A stretch of DNA of 64,000 nucleotides from Actinacidiphila paucisporea (GTDB taxonomy: Bacteria; Actinomycetota; Actinomycetes; Streptomycetales; Streptomycetaceae), in contig NZ_FRBI01000008.1 in NCBI RefSeq assembly GCF_900142575.1, positions 124,001 through 188,000 of the forward strand. Direction: 5' to 3'. Shown here in pieces: positions 33,956 through 43,019 of the stretch. Within the stretch, counting starts at the first letter, position 1. The number at the start of each line of letters is the position of its first letter. The notes under the pieces are model-generated. The model was not told the origin of the DNA and did no database searches. It saw nothing but the letters and a program-made list of their open reading frames with translations. The translations under genes and the position numbers were made by a program.

Positions 33956-34115
33956 GCGGTGACCGCGGTCCGGAGGTGCGAGTCGGCCTGAAACGGTTCA
34001 CCGTTTGACGAACTCGTGCCGGCGGCCTCTCGGCCCCCGCAACGCCGCGCTGACCTGCGGCGATTGACGGGCTGCCACCTTCCGGAGCGGCTCGAATCAC
34101 CGGCTCGGCAATATT

Positions 34116-34132
34116 GATGCGTGTTGCATCAT
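34116..34132. promoter_or_regulatory. TGATGC-GTGTT-GCATCA inverted repeat upstream of the first GH92 gene
   Basis: A perfect 6+6 inverted repeat with a 5-base centre in the AT-richer part of the promoter region, about 140 bp before the start. Possible second operator. Confidence 0.35.
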
Positions 34133-34224
34133 TGACGCTGCCGGGTACGGAGTACAGGATTCCTCACGGCTCACTTGTGTGTCCGGCACCTCAGGCCTCT
34201 GGCGTGACAGGTGTAGTTGACCCT

Positions 34225-34240
34225 CTGACAACGTTGTCAG
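34225..34240. promoter_or_regulatory. LacI-type operator CTGACAACGTTGTCAG before the first GH92 gene
   Basis: A 16-bp perfect palindrome ending 20 bp before the GH92 start codon, centred on the CG typical of LacI-family operators. Near-identical sites occur twice before the GH2 gene (45569 and 45615). Confidence 0.7.
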
Positions 34241-34260
34241 GGGGGCGGAGAGAGGAAAGT

Positions 34261-37200
34261 ATGGCTCCACGAACGCAGCGCCTGCGGACCGCCGCGGCGA
34301 CCGCGGCCACAGCGCTCCTCGCCGCGGCGGCGGCGATGCTTCCGGCCCAGCCCGCCGGTGCCACCGGCGCCGCCGGAAGCGGCGGCGACCTCACGCACCT
34401 CGTCGACTCCTTCATCGGCACCCAGAACGACGGCAACACCTACCCCGGCGCGGCCGTCCCCTTCGGCATGGTGCAACTGTCGCCCGACACCGGGCACAAC
34501 ACCGGCTACGACTACAACCAGGACCACATCCTCGGCTTCAGCGCCGTCCACCTGTCGGGCGTGGGCTGCGGCCTCGGCGGCGACCTGCCGGTGCTGCCGA
34601 CGACCGGCGCGATCACCGCGACCGACGACACGCAGTACGCGGCCCGGTTCAGCCACGCCGACGAGACCGCGTCGCCCGGCTCGTACAAGGTGAAGCTCGG
34701 CACCGGCATCACCGCGGAGCTGACCGCCACCGACCGCACCGGCTGGCAGCGTTACACCTTTCCCGCCACCGACCAGGCCAACGTCCTGCTCAACTCCGGC
34801 CAGGCGCTGCACAAGGTCACCTCCAGCACCGTCAGGGTGCTCGATGACCGCACGGTCGTCACCGCCATCACCGGCAGCGGCTTCTGCCAGGACACCCGGC
34901 CGTACACGGTGTACACCGAGACCCGCTTCGACCGCCCCTTCACGGCCTACGGCACCTGGAACGGCGCCGACGTGACCGCCGGGAGCCGCACCTCCACCTC
35001 CACCGGCCTCGGCGGCGCCTACGTCCGCTTCGACACCACCGCGAACCGCAGCGTCACCGCGGTCACCTCGCTGTCCTGGGTGGACGCCCGCGGCGCCGCC
35101 GCGAACCTCGCCGCCGAGGGCCGCGGCGGCTTCGACGCCACCGCTGCCGCCGCCAAGCGGGCCTGGCAGGACCGGCTCGGCCAGATCCGCGTGCAGGGCG
35201 GCACCGACGAGCAGCAGCGCACCTTCTACTCCTCGCTCTACCGCTCCTTCCTCGCGCCGAACATCGGCAGCGACGTCGACGGCCGCTACACCGGCTGGGA
35301 CGACAAGGTGCACTCCGGCGACGGCTCGACGTACTACCAGAACTGGTCGCTGTGGGACACCTACCGCACCCAGCAGCAGCTGCTCTCGCTGCTGGCGCCG
35401 CGCGAGTCCCGCGACATGGCGCTGTCGCTGCTGCGGGTCGCCCAGCAGAGCGGCAGCCTGCCGCGCTGGGGCTACGCCACCGTCGAGACGAACATCATGA
35501 CCGGCGACCCCGTCACACCCTTCCTGGTCGACGCCTACCGCCAGGGCCTGCTCAAGGGCCACGAGGAGGAGGCCTACCAGGCGCTGAAGAAGCACGTGGA
35601 CACCGTCCCGCCGGCGTCCTCGCCCGCGGCCGGGCGGCAGGCCGACGCCGAGTACCTGGCCGGCGGCTACGTCCCGTACGACCCGGCGCACCCGGGCAAG
35701 CCGGGTGACAACGACTTCCAGCACGGGCCGTCGGCGACGCTCGAGTACGCCCTCGCCGACGCGGCACTGGGCGGTATGGCCCGCGACCTCGGCCACACCG
35801 CCGACGCGCGGCGGTACCTGGCCAGGGGCCAGAACTACCGCAACGTCTTCGACCCGCGCACCGGCTTCTTCCGCGCCCGCGACACCGACGGCGGCTTCGT
35901 CGGCCCCGCCGACCCGGCGGCGAGCACCGGCTTCCACGAGGGCACCGCCTGGCAGTACATGTGGCTGGTCCCGCAGGACGTGCCCGGCCTGGTCGGCCTG
36001 ATCGGCAGCAGCCAGGCGGCCAACGCCCGGCTGGACTCCTTCTTCGCCTACGACCAGCTGGTCGCGGACCCCGCGGGAACCGCCCGCGACGTGTGGGTCA
36101 ACGGGCCGTACTCGTACTACAACCAGGACAAGTACAACCCGCAGAACGAGCCCGACCTCAGCGCCCCCTACACCTACCTGTCGACCGGTCAGCCGTGGAA
36201 GACCACCGACGTGGTGCACGCCGCGCTGACCCTCTTCACCGACGCGCCGAACGGCGTCACCGGCAACGACGATCTCGGCACCATGTCGGCCTGGCAGGTG
36301 CTCTCCGCGATCGGCGTCTACCCGATGGCGCCGGGCACCGACCTGTGGGGCCTGTCGACCCCGCTGTTCAGCCGGGTCGACCTCACCCTCGACCGGCACT
36401 ACTACCCGCACGGCCGGCTGGCGATCACCGCGCCCGGCAGCTCGGGCACCGACCGCTACATCCAGTCGGCGCGGCTCGGCGGCCGCGGTCTGACCCACAC
36501 CTACGTCACCACCGGCGACATCAGGGCGGGCAAGGACATCGCGCTCACCGTCGGCGGCTCGCCCTCGGCGTGGGGCACCGCGCCCTCCGACGCGCCGCCC
36601 GCCCTGGACACCGCCACCGACACCACGCGCCGCACCGCCGCCTCGGTCTCCCCGTCCCCGGTCGGCGTGCTCGGCGGCGGCACCGCGGCCGACGTCACGG
36701 TCGACGCGGTCCTCACCGCGCCGGGCACGGCGTCCGGCACCGTCACGGTGACCGCGCCCGCCCCGCTCACCGCGGACCCGGCGCACAGCTCCTTCACCGT
36801 CGCCTCCGGCATGCTGCCCGCCACCCACGAGGTGCCGGTGCACATCACCGCCCCCGCGGGCACCCCCGACGGGACCTACCCGGTCACCGTCGGGGTTGCG
36901 CAGGCCGGCGGCCCCGCCGTCACCAGGACGGTGCAGGTCTCGGTGACGACGGCGACCTGCCAGGGCGCCACCGGCTCCTGCCCGCAGGACCTGTCGGCCC
37001 AGTACACGGTCGACGGCGTCGGTACGGCGGGCGGCACCGGCGCGGACTTCGACGGCACGGGGACGAGCTTCCCGGCCGAGCAACTGCCCGCGCCCGGCAC
37101 GGGCGTGCTCGGCGGGCACGCCTACCGCTTCCCCGACACCGCGGGCAGCGCGCCGAACTTCGCGACCGCCCACGGCCAGACGGTGCCGCTGACGGCCCGC

Positions 37201-37518
37201 GCCTACTCGGCGCTCGACGTCCTGCTCACCGCCCACCACGGCGACGTCCGGGCCACCGGCACCGTCCACTACGCCGACGGCACCACCGCGGACGTCCCGC
37301 TGACCGCGACCGACTGGGCGGCCGGCGGCCCCCGGCTCGGCGAGGACCGGGCGGTCCACGCCGGCAGCCGCTACAACGCGCAGGGCGCACCGGACGGCGT
37401 CGCGGTCGACATCTGGCATCTGACCGTACCGCTGGACCCCGCGCGGACCGCGGTCTCCCTCACCCTGCCCGACGACCCGCGTCTGGCCCTCTACGCGCTC
37501 AGCGGGCGCAACGCATGA
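34261..37518 (+). CDS. Secreted GH92 alpha-mannosidase
   Basis: Extracellular calcium-dependent exo-alpha-mannosidase of the type that trims alpha-1,2-linked mannose from fungal mannans or N-glycans; 1085 residues. A signal peptide covers about residues 1-36. The N-terminal domain starts with VDSFIGTQNDGNTYPGAAVP, and the catalytic (alpha/alpha)6 domain includes SLWDTYRTQQQLLSLLAP. Catalytic residues are expected at Glu560 in FHEGTAWQYMW and Asp670/671 in TGNDDLGTMSAWQVLSAIG. After about residue 770 are Ig-like domains (NEW3-type) and a final beta domain. The ATG at 34261 follows GAGAGGAAAGT; an in-frame upstream extension would read through the operator. Confidence 0.93.
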   Translation: MAPRTQRLRTAAATAATALLAAAAAMLPAQPAGATGAAGSGGDLTHLVDSFIGTQNDGNTYPGAAVPFGMVQLSPDTGHNTGYDYNQDHILGFSAVHLSGVGCGLGGDLPVLPTTGAITATDDTQYAARFSHADETASPGSYKVKLGTGITAELTATDRTGWQRYTFPATDQANVLLNSGQALHKVTSSTVRVLDDRTVVTAITGSGFCQDTRPYTVYTETRFDRPFTAYGTWNGADVTAGSRTSTSTGLGGAYVRFDTTANRSVTAVTSLSWVDARGAAANLAAEGRGGFDATAAAAKRAWQDRLGQIRVQGGTDEQQRTFYSSLYRSFLAPNIGSDVDGRYTGWDDKVHSGDGSTYYQNWSLWDTYRTQQQLLSLLAPRESRDMALSLLRVAQQSGSLPRWGYATVETNIMTGDPVTPFLVDAYRQGLLKGHEEEAYQALKKHVDTVPPASSPAAGRQADAEYLAGGYVPYDPAHPGKPGDNDFQHGPSATLEYALADAALGGMARDLGHTADARRYLARGQNYRNVFDPRTGFFRARDTDGGFVGPADPAASTGFHEGTAWQYMWLVPQDVPGLVGLIGSSQAANARLDSFFAYDQLVADPAGTARDVWVNGPYSYYNQDKYNPQNEPDLSAPYTYLSTGQPWKTTDVVHAALTLFTDAPNGVTGNDDLGTMSAWQVLSAIGVYPMAPGTDLWGLSTPLFSRVDLTLDRHYYPHGRLAITAPGSSGTDRYIQSARLGGRGLTHTYVTTGDIRAGKDIALTVGGSPSAWGTAPSDAPPALDTATDTTRRTAASVSPSPVGVLGGGTAADVTVDAVLTAPGTASGTVTVTAPAPLTADPAHSSFTVASGMLPATHEVPVHITAPAGTPDGTYPVTVGVAQAGGPAVTRTVQVSVTTATCQGATGSCPQDLSAQYTVDGVGTAGGTGADFDGTGTSFPAEQLPAPGTGVLGGHAYRFPDTAGSAPNFATAHGQTVPLTARAYSALDVLLTAHHGDVRATGTVHYADGTTADVPLTATDWAAGGPRLGEDRAVHAGSRYNAQGAPDGVAVDIWHLTVPLDPARTAVSLTLPDDPRLALYALSGRNA

Positions 37519-37613
37519 CGCGGACGGACCGCCGGCTCACCGGCACGAGCACCGCCGGCACCAGCGCCGCCGGCACGAGAACAGAGAGCACGAGAACAGA
37601 AAGGCAGCACCGC

Positions 37614-40600
37614 ATGAGAAGTGGCCGAACCCGCCGCACGCTCACCAGACCACTGCTGGCCGCAGTGGTCGTCCTGGGCCTGACCGCACCGGCGTCCGCC
37701 CTCGCGCACGCCGAGTCGGCCGGCTCGGGGCAAGGCCCCGCCTTCGCGACGTCCTTCGAGTCCGGTGACCCGCAGCCGACCTGGACCGATACCGCGGAGA
37801 CCGACGCCAAGGGCGACCCGGAGGTCTCCGGGGTGACCGCGGGCACCCTGCCCGTGCTGCCCGGCAGCGTCAAGGACAAGATCGCCGAGGTCACGGCCAG
37901 TTCGGACAACCCGCCGAACGAGGTCGCCAAGAACGCCGCCGACGAGGACGCCAACACCAAGTGGCTCACCTTCGCCGGCACCGGCTGGCTGCAGTACAAG
38001 CTGTCCGAGGACGTGACGGTCAAGAAGTACGCCCTCACCTCCGCCAACGACTCCCCGGAGCGCGACCCGAAGGACTTCACCCTCCAGGGCTCCGCCGACG
38101 GCGCCGGCTGGACCACCCTCGACACCCGCAGCGGCGTGAAGTTCAGCGGCCGGCTCAAGAGCAACGTCTACGACGTCGCGAACCCCGGCGCGTACCGCTA
38201 CTACCGGCTGAACGTCACGGCGAACACCAGCGGCGGCATCGTGCAGCTCGCCGACCTGATCCTGTCCGACGGCTCCGCGCCCCCGCCCCCGGTGTCGGGC
38301 ATGACCAGCGACATCGGCGCCGGCCCCTCCTCGGGTCCGAACGTCAAGCCGAGCGTCGGCTTCACCGGCCTGAAGGCGCTGGAGTACGCGGGCAGCCACA
38401 CCCGCTCCGGTGCCGTGCACGCCTGGAACAAGCTCTACGACGTGCACATCCCGGTGCACCGTGACACGCAGCTGTCGTACGACATCTTCCCCGAGCTGAC
38501 CGGCGGCGACCTGAAGTACCCCAGCACGTACGCCTCGATCGACCTGCACTTCACCGACGGCAGCTACCTCAGCAGGCTGCGGACCCCGGCGCAGGACCAG
38601 AACGGCGTCACGCTCAGCCCTGACGGCCAGGGCGCGGGCAAGATCCTCTACGCCTCGCAGTGGAACGCCGTCGCCTCGGCGATCGGCAAGGTGGCGGCCG
38701 GCAAGACGATCGACCGTATCCTGCTCGGCTACGACGACCCGGCCGGCAGCGCGGAGGCGGGCGCCAACACCCAGTTCAAGGGCTGGATCGACGACCTCGC
38801 CATCGGCGCGGCCCCGGCCCGCGACACCTCGGCGAGCTACGCCGAGCACGTCGACACCCGGCGCGGCACCAATGCCTCCGGCTCCTTCTCGCGCGGCAAC
38901 AACCTGCCGCTGACGGCGGTTCCGAACGGCTTCAACTTCTTCACGCCGGTCACCGACGCGGGCTCGACCGGCTGGGAGTACAGCTACGCCGCGCAGAACA
39001 ACGCCGACAACCTGCCGACCCTCCAGGCGCTCGGCATCAGCCACGAGCCCAGCCCCTGGATGGGGGACCGCGACACCTTCCAGGTGATGCCGTCCGCCGC
39101 GGCCGGCACGCCGGACCTGAACCGGAGCAAGCGGGCGCTGGCCTTCGACCACAAGGACGAGGTGGCGCAGCCGCACTACTACGGCGTCACCTTCAAGAAC
39201 GGCATCAAGGCCGAGATAGCGCCCACCGACCACGCCGCCGAATTCCGCTTCACCTTCCCCGGCGACAACGGTGACCTGCTGTTCGACAACGTCAACAACA
39301 ACGGCGGTCTCACCTTCGACGCCGCCGCGGGCACCCTCGACGGCTACTCCGACGTCAACACCGGCGGCGGCGAGGCCGCGACGCGGATGTACGTGCACGG
39401 CGAGTTCGACCGGACCCCGGGCACGGCCACCAAGGTCACCGGGCAGGGCCGGGACAACGTCACCGGCTACGCAGGGTTCGACACCTCGGGCGACAAGACG
39501 GTGACGATGCGGATCGCCACCTCGTTCATCGGCGCCGACCAGGCGAAGAAGAACCTGGACCTGGAGATCCCCAAGGGCACCTCCTTCGACACCGTCAAGA
39601 ACCGGGCCGAGCGGCAGTGGAACGCCAAGCTCGGCAAGGTCGAGGTCCAGGGCGCCGGTGACGACCAGCTCACCACGCTGTACTCGAACCTCTACCGGAT
39701 GAACCTGTATCCCAACTCCGGTGCGGAGAACACCGGTACGGCCGCCAAGCCGGTCTACCAGTACGCCAGCCCGTTCTCCCCGGCCACCGGGGCCAGCACG
39801 CCCACCCGGACCGGCGCGAAGATCGTGGACGGCAAGGTCTACGTCAACAACGGCTTCTGGGACACCTACCGCAGCGAGTGGCCCGCCTACTCGCTGCTGG
39901 AGTCCGACACCGCGGGCGAACTCGCCGACGGCTTCGTCCAGCAGTACAAGGACGGCGGCTGGACCGCCCGCTGGTCCTCGCCGGGATACGCCGACCTGAT
40001 GACCGGCACCAGCTCCGACGTGGCCTTCTCCGACGCCCTCGCCAAGGGCGTCGACAACTTCGACGCCAAGGCGGCCTACGAGGCGGCGGTGAAGAACGCC
40101 ACCGTCTTCCCGACGGCCGGCGGCGTCGGCCGCAAGGGCCTGGACACCTCGGTGTTCGACGGCTACACCGACACCTCGGTCGACGGCAGCGTCTCGTGGT
40201 CGCTGGACGGCTACATCAACGACTACGGCATCGGCACGATGGCCGCCAGGCTCGCCAAGGCCCCGCACACCTCCGAGGCCGACCGCGAGCGCTACCAGGA
40301 GGAGTCGGCGTACTTCCTGGGCCGCGCCCGGAACTACACCACGCTGTTCAACCCGAACGTCGGCTTCTTCGAGGGCCGCACGGCGGACGGCTCGTGGCGC
40401 GTCCCGGACGCGCAGTACGACCCGCAGCAGTGGGGCAACGAGTACACCGAGACCAACGCGTGGAACTACGCCTTCACGGTGCCGCAGGACCCGAACGGCC
40501 TTGCCGCGCTCTACGGCGGCCAGAAGGGCCTGGAGAAGAAGCTCGACGCCTTCTTCGGCACCCAGGAGACCGCGGACGGCGACGCCGGCGGCTACGGCGG

Positions 40601-41579
40601 CACCATCCACGAGATGCTGGAGGCCCGCGACGTCCGGATGGGCGAGCTGGGCATGAGCAACCAGCCCTCCTTCGGCATCCCCTACATGTACGACTACGCG
40701 GGGGCGCCGGCCAAGACGCAGGCCGCCGTACGGCAGATCCAGCAGCGGCTGTTCACCGGCAGCTCGATCGGCCAGGGCTACCCGGGTGACGAGGACAACG
40801 GCGCCACGTCCACCTGGCAGATATTCAGCGCGCTGGGCTTCTACCCGCTCCAGGTCGGCAGCGACAGCTACGTGATCGGCTCCCCGCTGTTCACCAAGGC
40901 CACCGTCCACCTGGACAACGGCAAGGACATCGTCGTCAACGCGCCGAACAACAGCCGCGACAACGTCTACGTCCAGTCGCTCAAGGTCAACGGCAAGAGC
41001 TGGGACAAGGTCTACCTGACGCAAGGACAGCTGTCGGCCGGCGCGGTGCTCGACTTCACGATGGGCGCCAAGCCGTCCTCGTGGGGCACCGGGAAGAACG
41101 CGCTGCCGGCCTCGCTGACCCCGGCCGGCGGCACCCCCGACCCGCTCACCGACACCACGGGACCCGGCCTCGGCGCCGGCTCGGCCGCCGGCGGCACGGA
41201 CGTGGCCGGCCTGTTCGACAACACCTCGGCCACCCAGGTGGACCTGCCGGGCGCCAACCCGGCCGTCACGTACGCCTACAGCGGTACGGGCGGCAAGCCC
41301 GCCACGGCGAGGAAGGCGGCCTTCTACACCCTCACCTCGGGCAGCACCGCCGCCGCCCAGGACCCGAAGAGCTGGCAGCTCCAGGGCTCCTCGGACGGCA
41401 CGCACTGGCGGACGCTGGACACCAGGAGCGGCCAGGCCTTCACCGACCGGCTGCAGACCCGACCGTTCGAGATCGCGCACCCCGGCGCGTACACCTCCTA
41501 CCGGCTGGTGGTGACCGCCAACAACGGCAGCAGGGACACGACCTCACTGGCGGAGGTGGAGCTGCTGGCCCACCGCTGA
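37614..41579 (+). CDS. Secreted GH92 alpha-mannosidase with flanking F5/8-type C domains
   Basis: Second GH92 enzyme, 1321 residues, probably expressed with the first (96-bp gap). A signal peptide covers about 1-33. An F5/8-type C (CBM32-like) domain lies at about 80-190 (DEDANTKWLTFAGTGWLQYK) and a beta-sandwich at about 220-400. The GH92 region starts near YAEHVDTRRGTNASGSFSRG, with Glu946 in YTETNAWNYAFTVPQD and GDEDNGATSTWQIFSALGFY as expected catalytic segments. A second F5/8-type C domain ends the protein. An in-frame ATG at 37515 overlapping the previous stop would add 33 Thr/Arg-rich residues before the signal; the ATG at 37614 is preferred. Confidence 0.92.
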   Translation: MRSGRTRRTLTRPLLAAVVVLGLTAPASALAHAESAGSGQGPAFATSFESGDPQPTWTDTAETDAKGDPEVSGVTAGTLPVLPGSVKDKIAEVTASSDNPPNEVAKNAADEDANTKWLTFAGTGWLQYKLSEDVTVKKYALTSANDSPERDPKDFTLQGSADGAGWTTLDTRSGVKFSGRLKSNVYDVANPGAYRYYRLNVTANTSGGIVQLADLILSDGSAPPPPVSGMTSDIGAGPSSGPNVKPSVGFTGLKALEYAGSHTRSGAVHAWNKLYDVHIPVHRDTQLSYDIFPELTGGDLKYPSTYASIDLHFTDGSYLSRLRTPAQDQNGVTLSPDGQGAGKILYASQWNAVASAIGKVAAGKTIDRILLGYDDPAGSAEAGANTQFKGWIDDLAIGAAPARDTSASYAEHVDTRRGTNASGSFSRGNNLPLTAVPNGFNFFTPVTDAGSTGWEYSYAAQNNADNLPTLQALGISHEPSPWMGDRDTFQVMPSAAAGTPDLNRSKRALAFDHKDEVAQPHYYGVTFKNGIKAEIAPTDHAAEFRFTFPGDNGDLLFDNVNNNGGLTFDAAAGTLDGYSDVNTGGGEAATRMYVHGEFDRTPGTATKVTGQGRDNVTGYAGFDTSGDKTVTMRIATSFIGADQAKKNLDLEIPKGTSFDTVKNRAERQWNAKLGKVEVQGAGDDQLTTLYSNLYRMNLYPNSGAENTGTAAKPVYQYASPFSPATGASTPTRTGAKIVDGKVYVNNGFWDTYRSEWPAYSLLESDTAGELADGFVQQYKDGGWTARWSSPGYADLMTGTSSDVAFSDALAKGVDNFDAKAAYEAAVKNATVFPTAGGVGRKGLDTSVFDGYTDTSVDGSVSWSLDGYINDYGIGTMAARLAKAPHTSEADRERYQEESAYFLGRARNYTTLFNPNVGFFEGRTADGSWRVPDAQYDPQQWGNEYTETNAWNYAFTVPQDPNGLAALYGGQKGLEKKLDAFFGTQETADGDAGGYGGTIHEMLEARDVRMGELGMSNQPSFGIPYMYDYAGAPAKTQAAVRQIQQRLFTGSSIGQGYPGDEDNGATSTWQIFSALGFYPLQVGSDSYVIGSPLFTKATVHLDNGKDIVVNAPNNSRDNVYVQSLKVNGKSWDKVYLTQGQLSAGAVLDFTMGAKPSSWGTGKNALPASLTPAGGTPDPLTDTTGPGLGAGSAAGGTDVAGLFDNTSATQVDLPGANPAVTYAYSGTGGKPATARKAAFYTLTSGSTAAAQDPKSWQLQGSSDGTHWRTLDTRSGQAFTDRLQTRPFEIAHPGAYTSYRLVVTANNGSRDTTSLAEVELLAHR

Positions 41580-41591
41580 CGCCACGCCGGA

Positions 41592-41634
41592 ACGCCGGAC
41601 CCCGCCGCCCGTCCAGGGCGGCGGGGTCCGGCGT
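41592..41634. terminator. Bidirectional hairpin terminator
   Basis: A 19-bp perfect stem (41592-41610 with 41616-41634) and a 5-base loop between the convergent GH92 and GPP34 genes. Confidence 0.88.
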
Positions 41635-41645
41635 GCCCGCACGGA

Positions 41646-42251
41646 CTACTCGCCGCGCCACACGTTGTCGAAGGCCGCCTGCTCGATGTCCCGCCGCTGC
41701 CGTACGGCGTCCAGCTCCATCACCGCCTCGCCGGTCGTCGCCAGCACCGTCACGACCTCCTCGTCGGCGACCGCGGGGGCCGGCTCCACCGCTTCCGCGG
41801 GGATGCCCAGGGTGGCGGCCAGCAGCGTCAGCACCGGCTCGCGCGAGGTCCAGCGCTCGGCCGCGGCGCGGCGGGCCGGCGAGTCCACCAGCTCCGCCGG
41901 ACCCGGGCGGCCCGGGAGCAGCCGCCGGTGCCCGCGGGTGACCAGCCCGCCGTCCTCCAGGGCGGCAAGATAGGCCGCGGACAGCGCCCGGCCCCTGCGC
42001 CACAGCCAGTCCTCGACCGACTCGTACGGCAGCCGCCGCACCAGCGCCGCCTCGGCCTCGGCCAGCAGCCGGTCGCCCGGCGTCGCCCCTACGCCCGGCA
42101 CGATCAGGTCGCCGTCCAGCGAGGCGAGGCCGCCGTCGAGCAGGTCGACCAGCTCCGCGCCCGCGAGGGCGAGCGAGAGGTCGCCCGACTCCACGGGGCG
42201 GCCGGACTCCACGTCCATGGCGACGATCATCAGGTCCTGCGCTGTGGTCAT
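41646..42251 (-). CDS. GPP34 (GOLPH3/Vps74-like) family protein
   Basis: A 201-residue helical protein of the GPP34 family, known in eukaryotes as the phosphoinositide-binding Golgi protein GOLPH3 and common with unknown function in actinomycetes. Signature segments are GDLSLALAGAELVDLLDGG near the N-terminus and RRGRALSAAYLAALEDGGLV in the middle. The ATG at 42251 is used because GGAG lies eight bases before it; another Met lies four codons upstream. No membrane segment is present. It is divergent from a VOC-family gene. Confidence 0.85.
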   Translation of the reverse strand: MTTAQDLMIVAMDVESGRPVESGDLSLALAGAELVDLLDGGLASLDGDLIVPGVGATPGDRLLAEAEAALVRRLPYESVEDWLWRRGRALSAAYLAALEDGGLVTRGHRRLLPGRPGPAELVDSPARRAAAERWTSREPVLTLLAATLGIPAEAVEPAPAVADEEVVTVLATTGEAVMELDAVRQRRDIEQAAFDNVWRGE

Positions 42252-42458
42252 GGGGCACTCCACGTCAGGGTGGGGGCGGCTGGTGCTCCGCCCGGCCGGG
42301 CGACACGTCCTTGCCTACAGCACCGACGGTAACCCGGCAGGGCGGGTCGCCGTGCCGAGCGCCCTGTTCAGGTGGCCTGTAGCGTGAGGAGGAGGATTCC
42401 GGGCGGGATGCCGGGACGGGCGATCGACGGCCGGGGACGAGTGGAGAAGGGGCTCTGC

Positions 42459-42974
42459 ATGGGAGCGGATGCGGCCGGCGCCGACCGTGCCGGGCGGCCC
42501 GACGGGCAGGCCGGGCAGCCGGACGGGCAGGCCGGCGGGCACGGCGGCCCCGCGGACGCGCGCGGGCCGAAGATGGCCTCCGTGGTGGTCTTCGTGCGCG
42601 ACCTCGACCGGGCCGTCGACTTCTACCAGGACCTGCTGCTGATGCGGGTCGCGGTCCGCGCGACCTCGGCGACGCTGCTGGTCGGCGCGGACGACACGCA
42701 GCTGTACCTGCGCGTCATGGGCTCCGGCGGCGAGCACCCGCTCGGTGCCATCGGCGTGCAGTACGTCATCTGGACCGCGGACAGCGCCGAGGACCTCCAG
42801 CGCTGCGAGCGGCTGCTCAAGGAGCGCGACGCGCACGTCGCCTCCAGGGAGTCCGGCGAGGGCGTGACGGTGGTCGAGGGCCGCGACCCCGACGGCCTGC
42901 CGCTGGTCATCACCCATCCCGGGCCGCACGGTGCGGCCCGGCAGGAGATCATGGCGCGGATCTACGCCTGGTGA
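42459..42974 (+). CDS. VOC (glyoxalase/dioxygenase) family protein
   Basis: A 171-residue protein. After about 45 Gly/Pro/Asp-rich residues comes a single vicinal-oxygen-chelate domain: ASVVVFVRDLDRAVDFYQDL, then ATLLVGADDTQLYLRVMG and GVTVVEGRDPDGLPLVITHP. The usual metal ligands of glyoxalase I are not clearly present (the N-terminal His is Val here), so it may be a binding or non-enzymatic member. It precedes the phosphatase gene by 45 bp, possibly co-transcribed. Confidence 0.8.
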   Translation: MGADAAGADRAGRPDGQAGQPDGQAGGHGGPADARGPKMASVVVFVRDLDRAVDFYQDLLLMRVAVRATSATLLVGADDTQLYLRVMGSGGEHPLGAIGVQYVIWTADSAEDLQRCERLLKERDAHVASRESGEGVTVVEGRDPDGLPLVITHPGPHGAARQEIMARIYAW

Positions 42975-43019
42975 CGGGCGCGGCGGTCCTGCCGGTCCGC
43001 CCGGCGAGGAGGTGCGGGC

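Noticed and set aside
34237-37419. Long open frame (1060 codons) antisense to the first GH92 gene
   Set aside because: High-GC DNA leaves antisense frames open. It has Val/Gly/Arg-rich composition and no family motifs, while the sense strand has complete GH92 signatures.
37515-37613. Alternative start of the second GH92 gene overlapping the previous stop
   Set aside because: It adds a 33-residue Thr/Arg-rich segment ahead of a normal signal peptide; possible, but the ATG at 37614 with GAAAGG gives the expected secreted-protein start.
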